This document shows positions 46,490 to 54,975 of a stretch of 64,000 bases of DNA, one piece after another (the stretch's first letter is position 1; every line of letters begins with the position of its first letter). A model generated the notes under the pieces. The model saw only the letters and a list, made by a program, of their open reading frames with translations, had not been told where the DNA came from and ran no database searches. A program made the translations under genes and the position numbers. This DNA is from Ruegeria sp. THAF33. GTDB lineage: Bacteria; Pseudomonadota; Alphaproteobacteria; Rhodobacterales; Rhodobacteraceae. The stretch covers positions 432,501 to 496,500 of the forward strand of contig NZ_CP045384.1 of NCBI RefSeq assembly GCF_009363615.1. The letters are read 5' to 3'.

Positions 46490-47037
46490 GCGTATGCCTC
46501 CATTCCGCCATTCACCAGATCCGAGGGCGCCGGGTGCCGCCAGATTTCGGATTTTCCGAACTTGGGGTGGTCATAGTGATACTCGAACTGCGCGCCCAGA
46601 CGCTTGGCCACGGCCTTGCTGGCGTGATTGTCCAGGTCGATCAGTGAGATCGCGGTTTCCCAGCCCAATATATCATAGGCGTAGGCGCGTGCAGTCAGCG
46701 CGGCCTCGGTCGCATAGCCCTTGCCGGTGGCGTGGTTCAACAGGGTCCAGCCAACTTCGGGTTCCGGCCAGCCTTCGGGAAACCAAAGCCCGATCCGCCC
46801 GACATAGGTGCCAGTGTCTTTTTCATCGACGCTCCAATACCCATAGCCGCGCAAGGCCCAGTGCCCCAGCAGCGAGGCGACCACCCGCCAAACCTCGTCC
46901 CTGCGCAGAGGGCCGCCGACGAACTTGGCCGCATCGCTTGCAAAGAAGGCGGTGTCCGCATCGATATCGGCCTCGGACGGCGCGCGCAGGATCAGGCGTT
47001 CGGTTTCCAGCGTCGGGATCGGCATCGCGAATGTCAT
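46486..47037 (-). CDS. GNAT acetyltransferase (RimJ/RimL-like), copy 2 of 3
   Basis: A 183-aa GNAT protein. IPTLETERLILRAPSEADIDA and GHWALRGYGYWSVDEKDTGTYVGRIGLWFPEGWPEPEVGWTLLNHATGKGYATEAALTARAYA show the same layout as copy 1, with the acetyl-CoA-binding region around GKGYATEAA. The ATG at 47037 overlaps the copy 3 stop (ATGA) and its stop overlaps copy 1. It looks like a tandem duplicate. Confidence 0.88.
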   Translation of the reverse strand: MTFAMPIPTLETERLILRAPSEADIDADTAFFASDAAKFVGGPLRRDEVWRVVASLLGHWALRGYGYWSVDEKDTGTYVGRIGLWFPEGWPEPEVGWTLLNHATGKGYATEAALTARAYAYDILGWETAISLIDLDNHASKAVAKRLGAQFEYHYDHPKFGKSEIWRHPAPSDLVNGGMEAYA

Positions 47038-47546
47038 GCCTGCACCTCGCGGTAGCGCCAGACATGCTGGGTTGGCCCAAAGGCGCTTTCTGCATCGGCA
47101 TCACGCGCTGCGCCCAGTCGTTGGGCAAGCGCGTTCGAACGGGTGTTGGATTGCGAAACATAGCTTACGAACTGCCCCGATCCCAGCAGGTCAAATCCGA
47201 AATCACGCACGGCGGCGCAAGCTTCGGTGGCATAGCCCTGCATCCGGTGTTCAGCGCCGAACATATAGCCAAGTTCCGGTTCGCGATCATCCCATTCCAA
47301 GCCCAGAACGACGAAGCCAATTGCCCGATCATCACCCTTGAGCGTGACCGAGAACAGGCCGTGACCATGCAGAAGCCAGCCCGCGGTATAATAGGAAAAC
47401 TCGGTCCACGCGGCTTGCGCTGTGTCACCAAAGCTGTCCTTGCAGATCGACGTCCACACCGGCAGGTCGTCCAGAGTGGGCACGCGCAGGACCAGCCGCC
47501 GGGTCTGAATGACCGGCAGGGCTGCGCGATTTTGCGCTGCTGCCAT
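47034..47546 (-). CDS. GNAT acetyltransferase (RimJ/RimL-like), copy 3 of 3
   Basis: A 170-aa GNAT protein; LPVIQTRRLVLRVPTLDDLPVWTSI and AGWLLHGHGLFSVTLKGDDRAIGFVVLGLEWDDREPELGYMF match the paralogues, and EHRMQGYATEACAAVRDFGFDLL is the acetyl-CoA loop. The ATG at 47546 has GGAAAGG 5 bases upstream. A GTG at 47591, overlapping the ffh stop by 4 bases, would add 15 residues and would make translation coupled to ffh. The three copies diverge more from each other in the acceptor loops. Confidence 0.85.
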   Translation of the reverse strand: MAAAQNRAALPVIQTRRLVLRVPTLDDLPVWTSICKDSFGDTAQAAWTEFSYYTAGWLLHGHGLFSVTLKGDDRAIGFVVLGLEWDDREPELGYMFGAEHRMQGYATEACAAVRDFGFDLLGSGQFVSYVSQSNTRSNALAQRLGAARDADAESAFGPTQHVWRYREVQA

Positions 47547-47587
47547 CGCCGCCTTTCCGGACGGGGGCTGGGTACAGCGTGCGGGGG

Positions 47588-49084
47588 TCACTTTTTCTTT
47601 CCGAACCCGCTCAGGCCCGGTGGCAGACCCATGCCGCCGCCCAGACCGGGCATCTTGCCGCCCATGGCCTTGGCTGCCTGTTCCAGCGCCTTGGGATCCA
47701 TGCCTGCGGCCATCTCCTCGGGGCTGGGGCCGCCTTTGCCGAACATGCCTTTCATGGCCTGTTTCAGCATCTTGCCTTTGCCCATCTTGCCCATCTTCTT
47801 CATCATGTCCGACATCTGCCGGTGCATCTTGAGCAGCTTGTTGAGGTCGCTGACCTCCATCCCGGACCCCGCCGCGATGCGTTTCTTGCGGCTGGCCTGA
47901 AGGATCTGCGGGTTGGCGCGTTCGCGCTTGGTCATCGACTGGATCATGGCGATCTGCTGGCGCAGGATCCTGTCGTCCAGACCGGCCTGATCCATCTGCT
48001 TGGCCATCTTGCCCATGCCCGGCATCATGCCCATCATGCCCTGCATGCCGCCCATCTGGATCATCTGTTCCAGCTGCATCTTCAGGTCGTTCATGTTGAA
48101 CTGACCCTTGACCATACGCTTCATCATGCGCTCGGTCTGTTCCATCTCCATCGTTTCCTGGGCCTTTTCGACCAGGGCAACGATGTCACCCATGCCCAGA
48201 ATCCGACCGGCGATCCGGTCCGGCTCGAATGTTTCGAGCGCATCCATCTTCTCGCCCAGACCGACAAAGCGGATCGGCTTGCCGGTAACCGCGCGCATCG
48301 ACAGGGCCGCACCACCGCGCCCGTCGCCGTCCATCCGTGTCAGGACCACGCCCGAGATGCCGACCTTGGCGTCGAACTCCTCGGCCACCTCGACAGCGAC
48401 CTGACCGGTCAGGCCGTCGACCACCAGCAGCGTCTCGCGCGGGTCAACGGCGTTGCGGACCTGTTCGACCTCATCCATCAGGACTTCGTCGATGTGCAGA
48501 CGACCCGCGGTGTCGAGCATGTACACGTCGTAACCACCCAGCGTCGCCTGCTGTTTGGCGCGCTTGGCAATATCGACAGGTTTCTGGCCGGGAACGATCG
48601 GCAGCGTATCGACGCCGACCTGCGTGCCCAGAACGGCCAACTGATCCATCGCCGCCGGGCGGTAGACGTCCAGCGAGGCCATCAGGACCTTTTTGCCCTC
48701 TTTCTCTTTCAGACGTTTCGCCAGCTTGCCGGTGGTCGTTGTCTTACCCGAACCCTGCAAGCCGACCATCAGGATCGGCGCGGGCGGGTTGTCGATCTTC
48801 AGCGCACCGGGGTCTTCCTCGCCACGCAGGGTGTCAACCAGAGCGTCATGCACGATCTTGACGACCTGCTGACCGGGGGTGATCGACTTGGTAACGGCCT
48901 GACCGGTGGCCTGGCTTTGAACTTTCTTGACGAATTCCCTTGCAACCGGCAGCGAGACGTCGGCCTCAAGCAGGGCAACGCGGACCTCACGCAGGGCGGT
49001 TTTGACGTCTTCTTCAGACAGGGCGCCCTGTTTGGTCAACCGGTCGAAGACGCCAGAGAGGCGTTCGGATAGATTTTCAAACAT
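47588..49084 (-). CDS. ffh: Signal recognition particle protein Ffh
   Basis: A 498-aa SRP54 GTPase. The N domain begins MFENLSERLSGVFDRLTKQGALSEEDV, the G domain has GLQGSGKTTTTGKLA (about 107-121), DTAGRLHIDE and TRMDGDGRGGAALS, and the M domain is Met-rich with the MxxMM pattern and ends in GGGMGLPPGLSGFGKKK. It directs membrane proteins to the translocon together with 4.5S RNA, which I do not find nearby. Confidence 0.98.
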   Translation of the reverse strand: MFENLSERLSGVFDRLTKQGALSEEDVKTALREVRVALLEADVSLPVAREFVKKVQSQATGQAVTKSITPGQQVVKIVHDALVDTLRGEEDPGALKIDNPPAPILMVGLQGSGKTTTTGKLAKRLKEKEGKKVLMASLDVYRPAAMDQLAVLGTQVGVDTLPIVPGQKPVDIAKRAKQQATLGGYDVYMLDTAGRLHIDEVLMDEVEQVRNAVDPRETLLVVDGLTGQVAVEVAEEFDAKVGISGVVLTRMDGDGRGGAALSMRAVTGKPIRFVGLGEKMDALETFEPDRIAGRILGMGDIVALVEKAQETMEMEQTERMMKRMVKGQFNMNDLKMQLEQMIQMGGMQGMMGMMPGMGKMAKQMDQAGLDDRILRQQIAMIQSMTKRERANPQILQASRKKRIAAGSGMEVSDLNKLLKMHRQMSDMMKKMGKMGKGKMLKQAMKGMFGKGGPSPEEMAAGMDPKALEQAAKAMGGKMPGLGGGMGLPPGLSGFGKKK

Positions 49085-49153
49085 GCCTGCGGCCTCCTTA
49101 GCCGGTTCTGATTTGGCGCCCCTTAGATAAGGGCAGACGGGTCAATGCACAAA

Positions 49154-49231
49154 CGCCCCCACGGGCGAAACTCGCTGGTGGGGGGCGATCCCTGAACGAC
49201 TCAAGGGACCGGAAGATCGAAAGGCTTCCGG
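49154..49231. other. Structured intergenic sequence between ffh and sulfotransferase genes
   Basis: Two hairpins lie in the divergent gap. CGCCCCCAC (49154-49162) faces GTGGGGGGCG (49178-49187), and CCGGAAG (49209-49215) faces CTTCCGG (49225-49231). They are not followed by a U-tract. I checked for 4.5S RNA: the conserved tetraloop region is absent. It may be a leader or small RNA, with no further support. Confidence 0.35.
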
Positions 49232-49335
49232 ATGTTGGGGCGTCATCTACGCCTCTGGGCCGTGTGAGTCAAGATAAGCTATGTGAGTGTCACATTGCGG
49301 GCTATTCTGCGTGATTGAAGCTGAGGGAGGGGGCG

Positions 49336-50223
49336 ATGAAGAATGGTCTGCCGCGAAAGACGACCGACTATGTCGGCGAAGTGACCAACACCGATATATG
49401 GTCCGGATTCGAGATCCGGCCCAGCGACGTCTTTGTGTGCACACCGCCCAAATGCGGTACCACTTGGACGCAAACACTGGTGCGCATGCTCATCACCGAA
49501 ACGGCCGACCCCGGCGTGTACGACAACAGGGTCTCACCGTGGCTTGATTGCAGTTTTCGCGATCGGGTCGCGCAGGCGGATGAACTGAGCGCGCAAAGCC
49601 ATCGGCGCTGTATCAAAACACATACCCCGCTTGATGGAATCGCATTCTCGCCAAATGCGCAATATCTGGTTGTTCACCGTCATCCGGTTGACGTTCATTT
49701 TTCGATGCGCCGCCATGTCGAGAATATGAAGCATAACTGGCTTGATTACCTGTTCCCCAACGATCTGTCGGAAGCTTTCGACATGTTTTTGAACCGGCCC
49801 GCGTCATCCAAGGGCACAGATGACCTGACCCTCAGATCGATCATTCATCACTTCCATTCCTTTTGGATGTATCGCGACCTGCCCAACATCCATTTTCTGC
49901 ACTATGCCGAGCTCAGCCGGGATCTTCCGGGACAGGTCGCGCGGCTTGCACGGATCATGGACATCGAAATTAACCCGGATCTGGTCAAGGACATAGCCGG
50001 GGCCGGCAGTTTCGGATCGATGAAAAACAATGCCATACGTCTGGAGCAAACCCCCGGATTCACCAGTGGGTTTCACGACTTTGCGCAGTTCTTCTCTTCG
50101 GGCACAAGCAACAAGTGGGAAGGCAAACTGACCGAGCAGTATATGGCGCGATATGACGCCTGCATGTCCCGGCTGGTCTCAGCCGAAGAACGATTGTGGT
50201 TGGAACGCGGCCTGGCCTCTTAA
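49336..50223 (+). CDS. Cytosolic-type sulfotransferase
   Basis: A 295-aa PAPS-dependent sulfotransferase. The 5'-phosphosulfate loop is TPPKCGTTW (36-44), the 3'-phosphate region is VVHRHPVDVHFSMRRH (about 107-122), and the C-terminal SSGTSNKWEGKLTE carries the PAPS-binding loop. The family transfers sulfate to hydroxyl groups of small molecules. The start at 49336 has GGGAGGGGG upstream. The acceptor is unknown and no sulfate-activation genes are adjacent. Confidence 0.9.
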   Translation: MKNGLPRKTTDYVGEVTNTDIWSGFEIRPSDVFVCTPPKCGTTWTQTLVRMLITETADPGVYDNRVSPWLDCSFRDRVAQADELSAQSHRRCIKTHTPLDGIAFSPNAQYLVVHRHPVDVHFSMRRHVENMKHNWLDYLFPNDLSEAFDMFLNRPASSKGTDDLTLRSIIHHFHSFWMYRDLPNIHFLHYAELSRDLPGQVARLARIMDIEINPDLVKDIAGAGSFGSMKNNAIRLEQTPGFTSGFHDFAQFFSSGTSNKWEGKLTEQYMARYDACMSRLVSAEERLWLERGLAS

Positions 50224-50744
50224 TTCGTCCCGACTTCACGACGGTTTTGGCCGGTCTTAGATGGAAGCCAGTCATTCACCGCCTCGGCCAACCGGTGAGA
50301 GCCGGAGCCGCTGGAAAACGCTTCGACAATGGGATGGCGACCCGCGCTCATGCCTTTCTCAAGAACAAGGACCGGGCGATACAGCGTCGAGGTGCGGTTT
50401 TTGCCACGGGATGTCGTGCTTTCGATTTCTGCGTGGGACAGGTTGGACAGTTTGTGTTCAACCGCTTCATACCCAAAAACCGATTGGCGGCGGATCAGGA
50501 TACTGTCTTTGTGCCGATCCAGAATGATCTGAACCCGTCTTACGAAAGCGCAAAACGCACCAAACCCAAGACCGCCTCCGCCAAGGGCGAAGATCAGGCC
50601 GAACCAGATGCCTTCGCCGCCCGTGCTCATCAGAAAAATACCGGGGCCGACAAAGGCCAGAATGAAAATGACCAGCGTGATACCGATGAACCAGGGCGTA
50701 TTGGCGATGATCAGTTGGTTCGGGGTGTCTCGGGTCACTTTCAT
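50220..50744 (-). CDS. Hypothetical membrane protein with two helices
   Basis: A 174-aa protein with two membrane segments (about 18-38 and 45-66, glycine-rich ALGGGGLGFGAFCAF), followed by a cytoplasmic domain with beta-strand pattern (RVQIILDRHKDSILIRRQSVFGYEAVEHKLSNL) and a Ser/Gly-rich tail. I do not recognise the family. It overlaps the convergent sulfotransferase gene by 4 bases. Confidence 0.72.
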   Translation of the reverse strand: MKVTRDTPNQLIIANTPWFIGITLVIFILAFVGPGIFLMSTGGEGIWFGLIFALGGGGLGFGAFCAFVRRVQIILDRHKDSILIRRQSVFGYEAVEHKLSNLSHAEIESTTSRGKNRTSTLYRPVLVLEKGMSAGRHPIVEAFSSGSGSHRLAEAVNDWLPSKTGQNRREVGTN

Positions 50745-51018
50745 GGCGGTACGCTAGCACCGTTCCAACACCCTGTTCCAGTTTGTTTCATCACCGTCTT
50801 GCGTGAAATCAGGCTGAAACGCGCAGGGCCAGGGCAGCGCCGTCCTTGATCTCGGGCCGTGTGGTTGGCGGGGTCAAGGCCGGGTTCGGCGCGCCAGACA
50901 CTGACTGCGCCTGTGATACGACCTTCATTCGGGCGGGTCTCACCCACGCAATTGTATGTCTCGCGCTTGAATTCCAAGTTTTGTTGCGCGATGAGCAATC
51001 CAAAAAAGCGAGGGCTTC

Positions 51019-51549
51019 ATGGACGCTTCATCCACCTATCAGGACACTTTGCCGCTGAGTTCGGACGCATTGCTTGCGCAGATGGAAGATTGGGGGCTGA
51101 CCTATCGCCTGCATACCCATGTGCCATTGCGTACGGTCGAGGATGCAAAGGCGGTCGAAGACCAGTTCATGACACCCGGAGAGAACGCGCTGAGGGTCAA
51201 GAATCTGTATTTGCGCGACAAGAAAAAGCGCAATTATCTGGTGACCTTGGAACAAAGCCGCGAGATTGATCTCAAAGCTTTGGGGGCCGAGTTGGACATA
51301 GGCAACCTGTCCTTCGGCTCGGCGGACCGGCTGTTTCAGAATCTCGGCATACGCCCCGGCGCGGTCAGCCCGCTGGCGATGATCAACGGTGTTCAGAATG
51401 ATGTCAGGTTCTTCATGGACGCGGCCGCACAGCAGGCCGAGGTGATTTACATGCACCCCCTTGTCAACGACCGCACCGTGGCCCTGACGCGGGCCGACAT
51501 GATGGCCTTTTTCGAGCGCATCGGCTGCGCGGTCACGTGGTTGCCCTGA
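51019..51549 (+). CDS. ProX/YbaK-type prolyl-tRNA editing deacylase
   Basis: A 176-aa protein of the prolyl-tRNA synthetase-associated (ProX, YbaK-like) domain family. It removes Ala wrongly attached to tRNA-Pro. Family segments are THVPLRTVEDAKAVE, KNLYLRDKKKRNYLVTL with the conserved Lys (about 65-80), and GIRPGAVSPLAMIND-type sequence (SPLAMINGVQN) plus FHP-like (IYMHPLVNDRTV). Its stop abuts the convergent racemase stop with no gap. Confidence 0.9.
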   Translation: MDASSTYQDTLPLSSDALLAQMEDWGLTYRLHTHVPLRTVEDAKAVEDQFMTPGENALRVKNLYLRDKKKRNYLVTLEQSREIDLKALGAELDIGNLSFGSADRLFQNLGIRPGAVSPLAMINGVQNDVRFFMDAAAQQAEVIYMHPLVNDRTVALTRADMMAFFERIGCAVTWLP

Positions 51550-52287
51550 TTACATCAGCGCCTCTTTCAATGCGGCGGCAACATGCGCGGCTGACGGGTT
51601 GACGAACAGATGCCCGTCAGCTTCGAACACCGGATCGTCCAGGTGGTTGGGAAAAGCCAGTGGAAGCTCGGTACAGGCCAGCAGGATCGCGGTTCCGGGG
51701 CTGGCGTGCTTGTCGCAAAACGCCAGCAGTCTGGCGCGGGCGATGTCAGACGCACCACCGTAGAAATCACTGTCGATCATGGCCTGCATCTGGGAAATCT
51801 CGGGTTCGGGCAACCGTTCATTCGCCGTAATGCCTTCGGCGGCCAGTCGATCCGCATAGTTGGTGGCCTGCATCGTCACGGTTGTTCCCAGGACCAGAGC
51901 CCGTGATGCGCCGGTACCTGCCGTCGCCTCGGCGGTTGCGTCAAAGATGCTGAGGATCGGCATCGAGACACCCTGCCGTATCGCGTGAAGCCGCGCATGG
52001 GGGGTGTTGGACGCGATAATGCCAAAATCGCACCCGGCGCGTTCGAGAGTCAGCAGGGCGTCGCGGAACACCGCGTCAAAATCCGCCCAGCTTGCCTCAT
52101 CACCGGCGACACCGCGCAGGGCGCGCGTTCTGGCCTGCGTAACGGATTCGATGGTCATTGGTGGGATCGGCAAAGGCGAACCATGGCCGCGTTCCGCGTG
52201 ATAACGCCCGGCCCCTTCGGCAATCGCCCGGTAGTAATCGACGGTCGAGGCCCAGCCCACACCGCCCAGAATGCCGATTTTCTTCAT
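51550..52287 (-). CDS. Aspartate/glutamate racemase-family protein
   Basis: A 245-aa racemase of the Asp/Glu/hydantoin family. The N-terminal KKIGILGGVGWASTVDYYR is typical. The first catalytic cysteine position is Ser93 (ASNTPH), while Cys205 (ACTELPL) is the second. The E. coli broad-specificity racemase YgeA has Thr at the first position, so a one-cysteine mechanism is possible. The ATG at 52287 is used; upstream in-frame codons reach 52407 but overlap azoR. Confidence 0.85.
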   Translation of the reverse strand: MKKIGILGGVGWASTVDYYRAIAEGAGRYHAERGHGSPLPIPPMTIESVTQARTRALRGVAGDEASWADFDAVFRDALLTLERAGCDFGIIASNTPHARLHAIRQGVSMPILSIFDATAEATAGTGASRALVLGTTVTMQATNYADRLAAEGITANERLPEPEISQMQAMIDSDFYGGASDIARARLLAFCDKHASPGTAILLACTELPLAFPNHLDDPVFEADGHLFVNPSAAHVAAALKEALM

Positions 52288-52357
52288 GTGGCCCATCCAG
52301 TCTGCCTGTTTGCTCGCATGCAGACTGGACGTTTCCACGCTCGTTGGCCAGAGGCGA

Positions 52358-52939
52358 TCAGGCAGCAAGCTCCGCAAGCGCCTTGTGGGCACTTTCCAGA
52401 GCCGCATCCGGGTTCACGGCCATCTGATCCGCGGCGATGACGTCGACGTCATGAATGCCGATGAAGCCCAGAACGTGGCGCGCGTAATTGGTGGCGAAAT
52501 CAGCTTCGGATCCGACAGGAACACCGCCCGATGCGATAGCCAGAATGGCACGTTTCCCTTCCAGCAGGCCTTTGGGCCCGTTTTCCGTGTAGGAAAAGGT
52601 CAGGCCCGCGCGCGCCACGAGGTCGACCCAGGCCTTGAATGCGGCAGGCACCGAAAAGTTGTAGATCGGCAGGCCGATGACGATGGTGTCGGCCTCTTGC
52701 AGTTCGGTAACCAGTTCGTCCGACAGGGCCAGCCGGTCGCGCTGTAGATCGTCGCGCTGCTCGGCGGGGGTGAAATTGGCGGCGATCCAGTCTTCTGTCA
52801 GCAGGGGCAGGGGGGTGGCCAGATCGCGGCGGATGATACGGTCTGCGCCCAGTTGCTTGACCACACGGTCAGACAGATCGCGCGTGGTCGAGTTCACGCG
52901 GCGGGCGGATGAGTCGATGTGAAGGATCGTTTTGGTCAT
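52358..52939 (-). CDS. azoR: FMN-dependent NADH-azoreductase
   Basis: A 193-aa flavodoxin-fold enzyme. TILHIDSSARRVNSTTRDLSD and IVIGLPIYNFSVPAAFKAWVDLVARAGLTFSYTENGPKGLL match AzoR. It reduces azo bonds and quinones with NADH. AAAGGA precedes the ATG. It is divergent from a LysR gene with two inverted repeats in the gap, so it is probably its target. Confidence 0.93.
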   Translation of the reverse strand: MTKTILHIDSSARRVNSTTRDLSDRVVKQLGADRIIRRDLATPLPLLTEDWIAANFTPAEQRDDLQRDRLALSDELVTELQEADTIVIGLPIYNFSVPAAFKAWVDLVARAGLTFSYTENGPKGLLEGKRAILAIASGGVPVGSEADFATNYARHVLGFIGIHDVDVIAADQMAVNPDAALESAHKALAELAA

Positions 52940-52987
52940 TGTTTTGGTCCTTTCGGTCAGGGGAATCTTGTCCTGCGTCCAATATGA

Positions 52988-53034
52988 TTGTTGCGTTGAT
53001 GAACAAAACTCGGATACATCAACAGTTATTGTTG
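52988..53034. promoter_or_regulatory. Two candidate LysR-type operators between azoR and lysR
   Basis: TTGTT (52988-52992) with AACAA (53002-53006), 9-base spacer, and CAACA (53020-53024) with TGTTG (53030-53034), 5-base spacer, lie in the 120-base divergent gap. Two dyads near the promoters are the usual arrangement for a LysR regulator; the binding itself is inferred. Confidence 0.5.
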
Positions 53035-53059
53035 GAAATTGCACAGTGACGACATTGCC

Positions 53060-53938
53060 ATGGATAATTGGGATGAAGTGAGAACCGCCTATCAGGTGGC
53101 GCGCATGGGGACGGTCAGCGGCGCGGCAGAGGTTCTGGGTGTTCACCACGCCACCGTGATCCGCCACATAGATGCGATCGAGGCGCGATTGGGTGTCAAA
53201 CTGTTCCAGCGCCATGCCCGCGGGTACACGCCGACCGAAGCAGGCGACGATCTGTTGCGCGTGGCACAGGCGACCGAAGATCAGTTCAACCAGCTTGTCG
53301 GCCGGATGAAGGGACGCGGAGACGATGTCTCGGGTGAATTGGTCGTGACATCCCTGGGGTCTCTTGCCCCGTTGGTGGTGCCGACGCTCACCGCGTTTCA
53401 AAAGATGCATCCGGACTTGATCGTGCGATACCTGACGGGCGACCGGCTGTTCCGGTTGGAATACGGTGAGGCGCATGTGGCGATCCGCGCCGGATCGGCC
53501 CCCGATCAACCCGACAATGTCGTCCAGCCTTTCCGACAAGAGGAAGTTGGTCTTTATGCCAGCGCCTCGTACATCGAACGGTTCGGCAAGCCATCCGGAA
53601 TCGAAGATTTTGCACGCCATCACTTCGTCAGTTCCGATGATGAGACCAGCCGCGCGCCGTTCACCCGCTGGCTGCGCGCGACAGTACCCGCCGATCGCAT
53701 CACCTTCCGCTGTACCAACAACTTCTGCATGCGCGAGGCGGTTCTGGCCGGTGCCGGCATCGGTTTCATGGCCCGTTGGGAGGCCGCCCGCCACGACAAT
53801 CTGGTCGAGGTGATTGATCCGCTGCCGGAATGGTTCGGCAATCTGTGGCTGGTGACCCACGTGGATTTGCACCGCACCACAAAGGTACAGGCGTTCCTGA
53901 GCTTTTTGAAAGAAGAAGCCAAAGGCTGGCAGCCATGA
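53060..53938 (+). CDS. LysR family transcriptional regulator
   Basis: A 292-aa LysR regulator with N-terminal helix-turn-helix (DEVRTAYQVARMGTVSGAAEVLGVHHATVIRHIDAIEARLGVKLF, about 3-47) and a periplasmic-binding-like effector domain (about 90-290). It is divergent from azoR and overlaps the EamA gene by 4 bases, so it may control azoR, perhaps in response to quinones or electrophiles. The ATG at 53060 is preferred to a TTG at 53039. Confidence 0.92.
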   Translation: MDNWDEVRTAYQVARMGTVSGAAEVLGVHHATVIRHIDAIEARLGVKLFQRHARGYTPTEAGDDLLRVAQATEDQFNQLVGRMKGRGDDVSGELVVTSLGSLAPLVVPTLTAFQKMHPDLIVRYLTGDRLFRLEYGEAHVAIRAGSAPDQPDNVVQPFRQEEVGLYASASYIERFGKPSGIEDFARHHFVSSDDETSRAPFTRWLRATVPADRITFRCTNNFCMREAVLAGAGIGFMARWEAARHDNLVEVIDPLPEWFGNLWLVTHVDLHRTTKVQAFLSFLKEEAKGWQP

Positions 53939-54849
53939 GCCCGCAGATGCGTGGCCATCTGGCCATGCTTGCCTTTTCAGCCCTTGTGGCAGGCAGCTTT
54001 TCGTTGGGGTCCATGATCGCCAACGAAATCGCGCCAGCCGCCCTGAATGCGGTTCGCTTTGCGATTGCGGCTGCCGTGATTGGTTTGGCCGCACTGGCGA
54101 CAACCGGCCTGCCGCGCAGCGCCGCGCAGGCCCCTTGGCGCTATCTGGTGCTCGGGGCTTTGTTCGCCACCTATTTCGTCCTGATGTTCTATGGGTTGCA
54201 AACCGCCCCACCTGTCAGTGCGGCAGCGGTGTTCACCCTGACACCAGTTGTCTCTGCCATGGCGGGGTGGGTCTTGTTGCGCCAAATCACGACTCCGCGC
54301 ATGGCGCTGGCCCTGACCATTGGCGCTGTGGGGGCGCTTTGGGTGATTTTCCGGGCCGATTGGCAAATGTTCCGCGCCTTTGAAATCGGTGGCGGCGAAA
54401 TCATCTATTTCTGGGGCTGCGTCGCCCATGCGATCTATACGCCCATGATACGCAAGCTGAACCGAGGAGAACCCGCCGTGGTATTCACCTTCGGTACGCT
54501 GGTCGCCGGGTGTCTGTTGTTGGTCGTGTTCGGCTGGTCAGACCTGATGGCAACCGATTGGGCCGGGCTTCCGGCTATTGTCTGGATCGGTCTGTTCTAT
54601 ATTTCGTTCTTTGCAACGGCAGCCAGCTTCGTGCTGGTGCAGTTTTCTTCCTTGCGGCTGCCGTCGGCCAAGGTCATGGCCTATACCTACCTGGTTCCCA
54701 GCTGGGTCATTCTGTGGGAGATTGCGCTGGGCAAAGGCGTGCCAACCGGTTTGATCCTGGGTGGTGTGGCGCTGACAATCATCGCCCTGCTGATGTTGTT
54801 GAAAGAGGAAGTTCCGCCCTCGGTGCCAGTGCGCCGCGCCATGGAATAA
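53935..54849 (+). CDS. EamA/DMT-family transporter
   Basis: A 304-aa protein with ten predicted helices in two EamA repeats (about 5-135 and 150-285). ALQTAPPVSAAA-type and FTLTPVVSAMAGWVLLRQ segments are typical. The ATG overlaps the LysR stop codon (ATGA), so it is co-translated. It may export a metabolite linked to azoR or the LysR ligand, but substrate is unknown. Confidence 0.9.
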   Translation: MSPQMRGHLAMLAFSALVAGSFSLGSMIANEIAPAALNAVRFAIAAAVIGLAALATTGLPRSAAQAPWRYLVLGALFATYFVLMFYGLQTAPPVSAAAVFTLTPVVSAMAGWVLLRQITTPRMALALTIGAVGALWVIFRADWQMFRAFEIGGGEIIYFWGCVAHAIYTPMIRKLNRGEPAVVFTFGTLVAGCLLLVVFGWSDLMATDWAGLPAIVWIGLFYISFFATAASFVLVQFSSLRLPSAKVMAYTYLVPSWVILWEIALGKGVPTGLILGGVALTIIALLMLLKEEVPPSVPVRRAME

Positions 54850-54975
54850 GCCACGTCTTCGCTGGAAAAACCCGGCAGATCCAAGATGTATTCCAGCGGT
54901 GGAATTTGTTGAGCCAGATCAAGGCACCCCTGTGGGCCCTTCCATAACCTCTTTGGCAGGCAAATGGAGGAGATC

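Noticed and set aside
49140..49260. 4.5S (SRP) RNA gene next to ffh
   Set aside because: The conserved GGAAGGAAGCAGC-like tetraloop region is not present and the two hairpins do not join into one long rod.
52358..54211. Open frame that would fuse azoR with about 420 upstream codons
   Set aside because: Only the last 193 codons match AzoR, and they have their own ribosome-binding site at 52939. The rest is antisense to the LysR and EamA genes.
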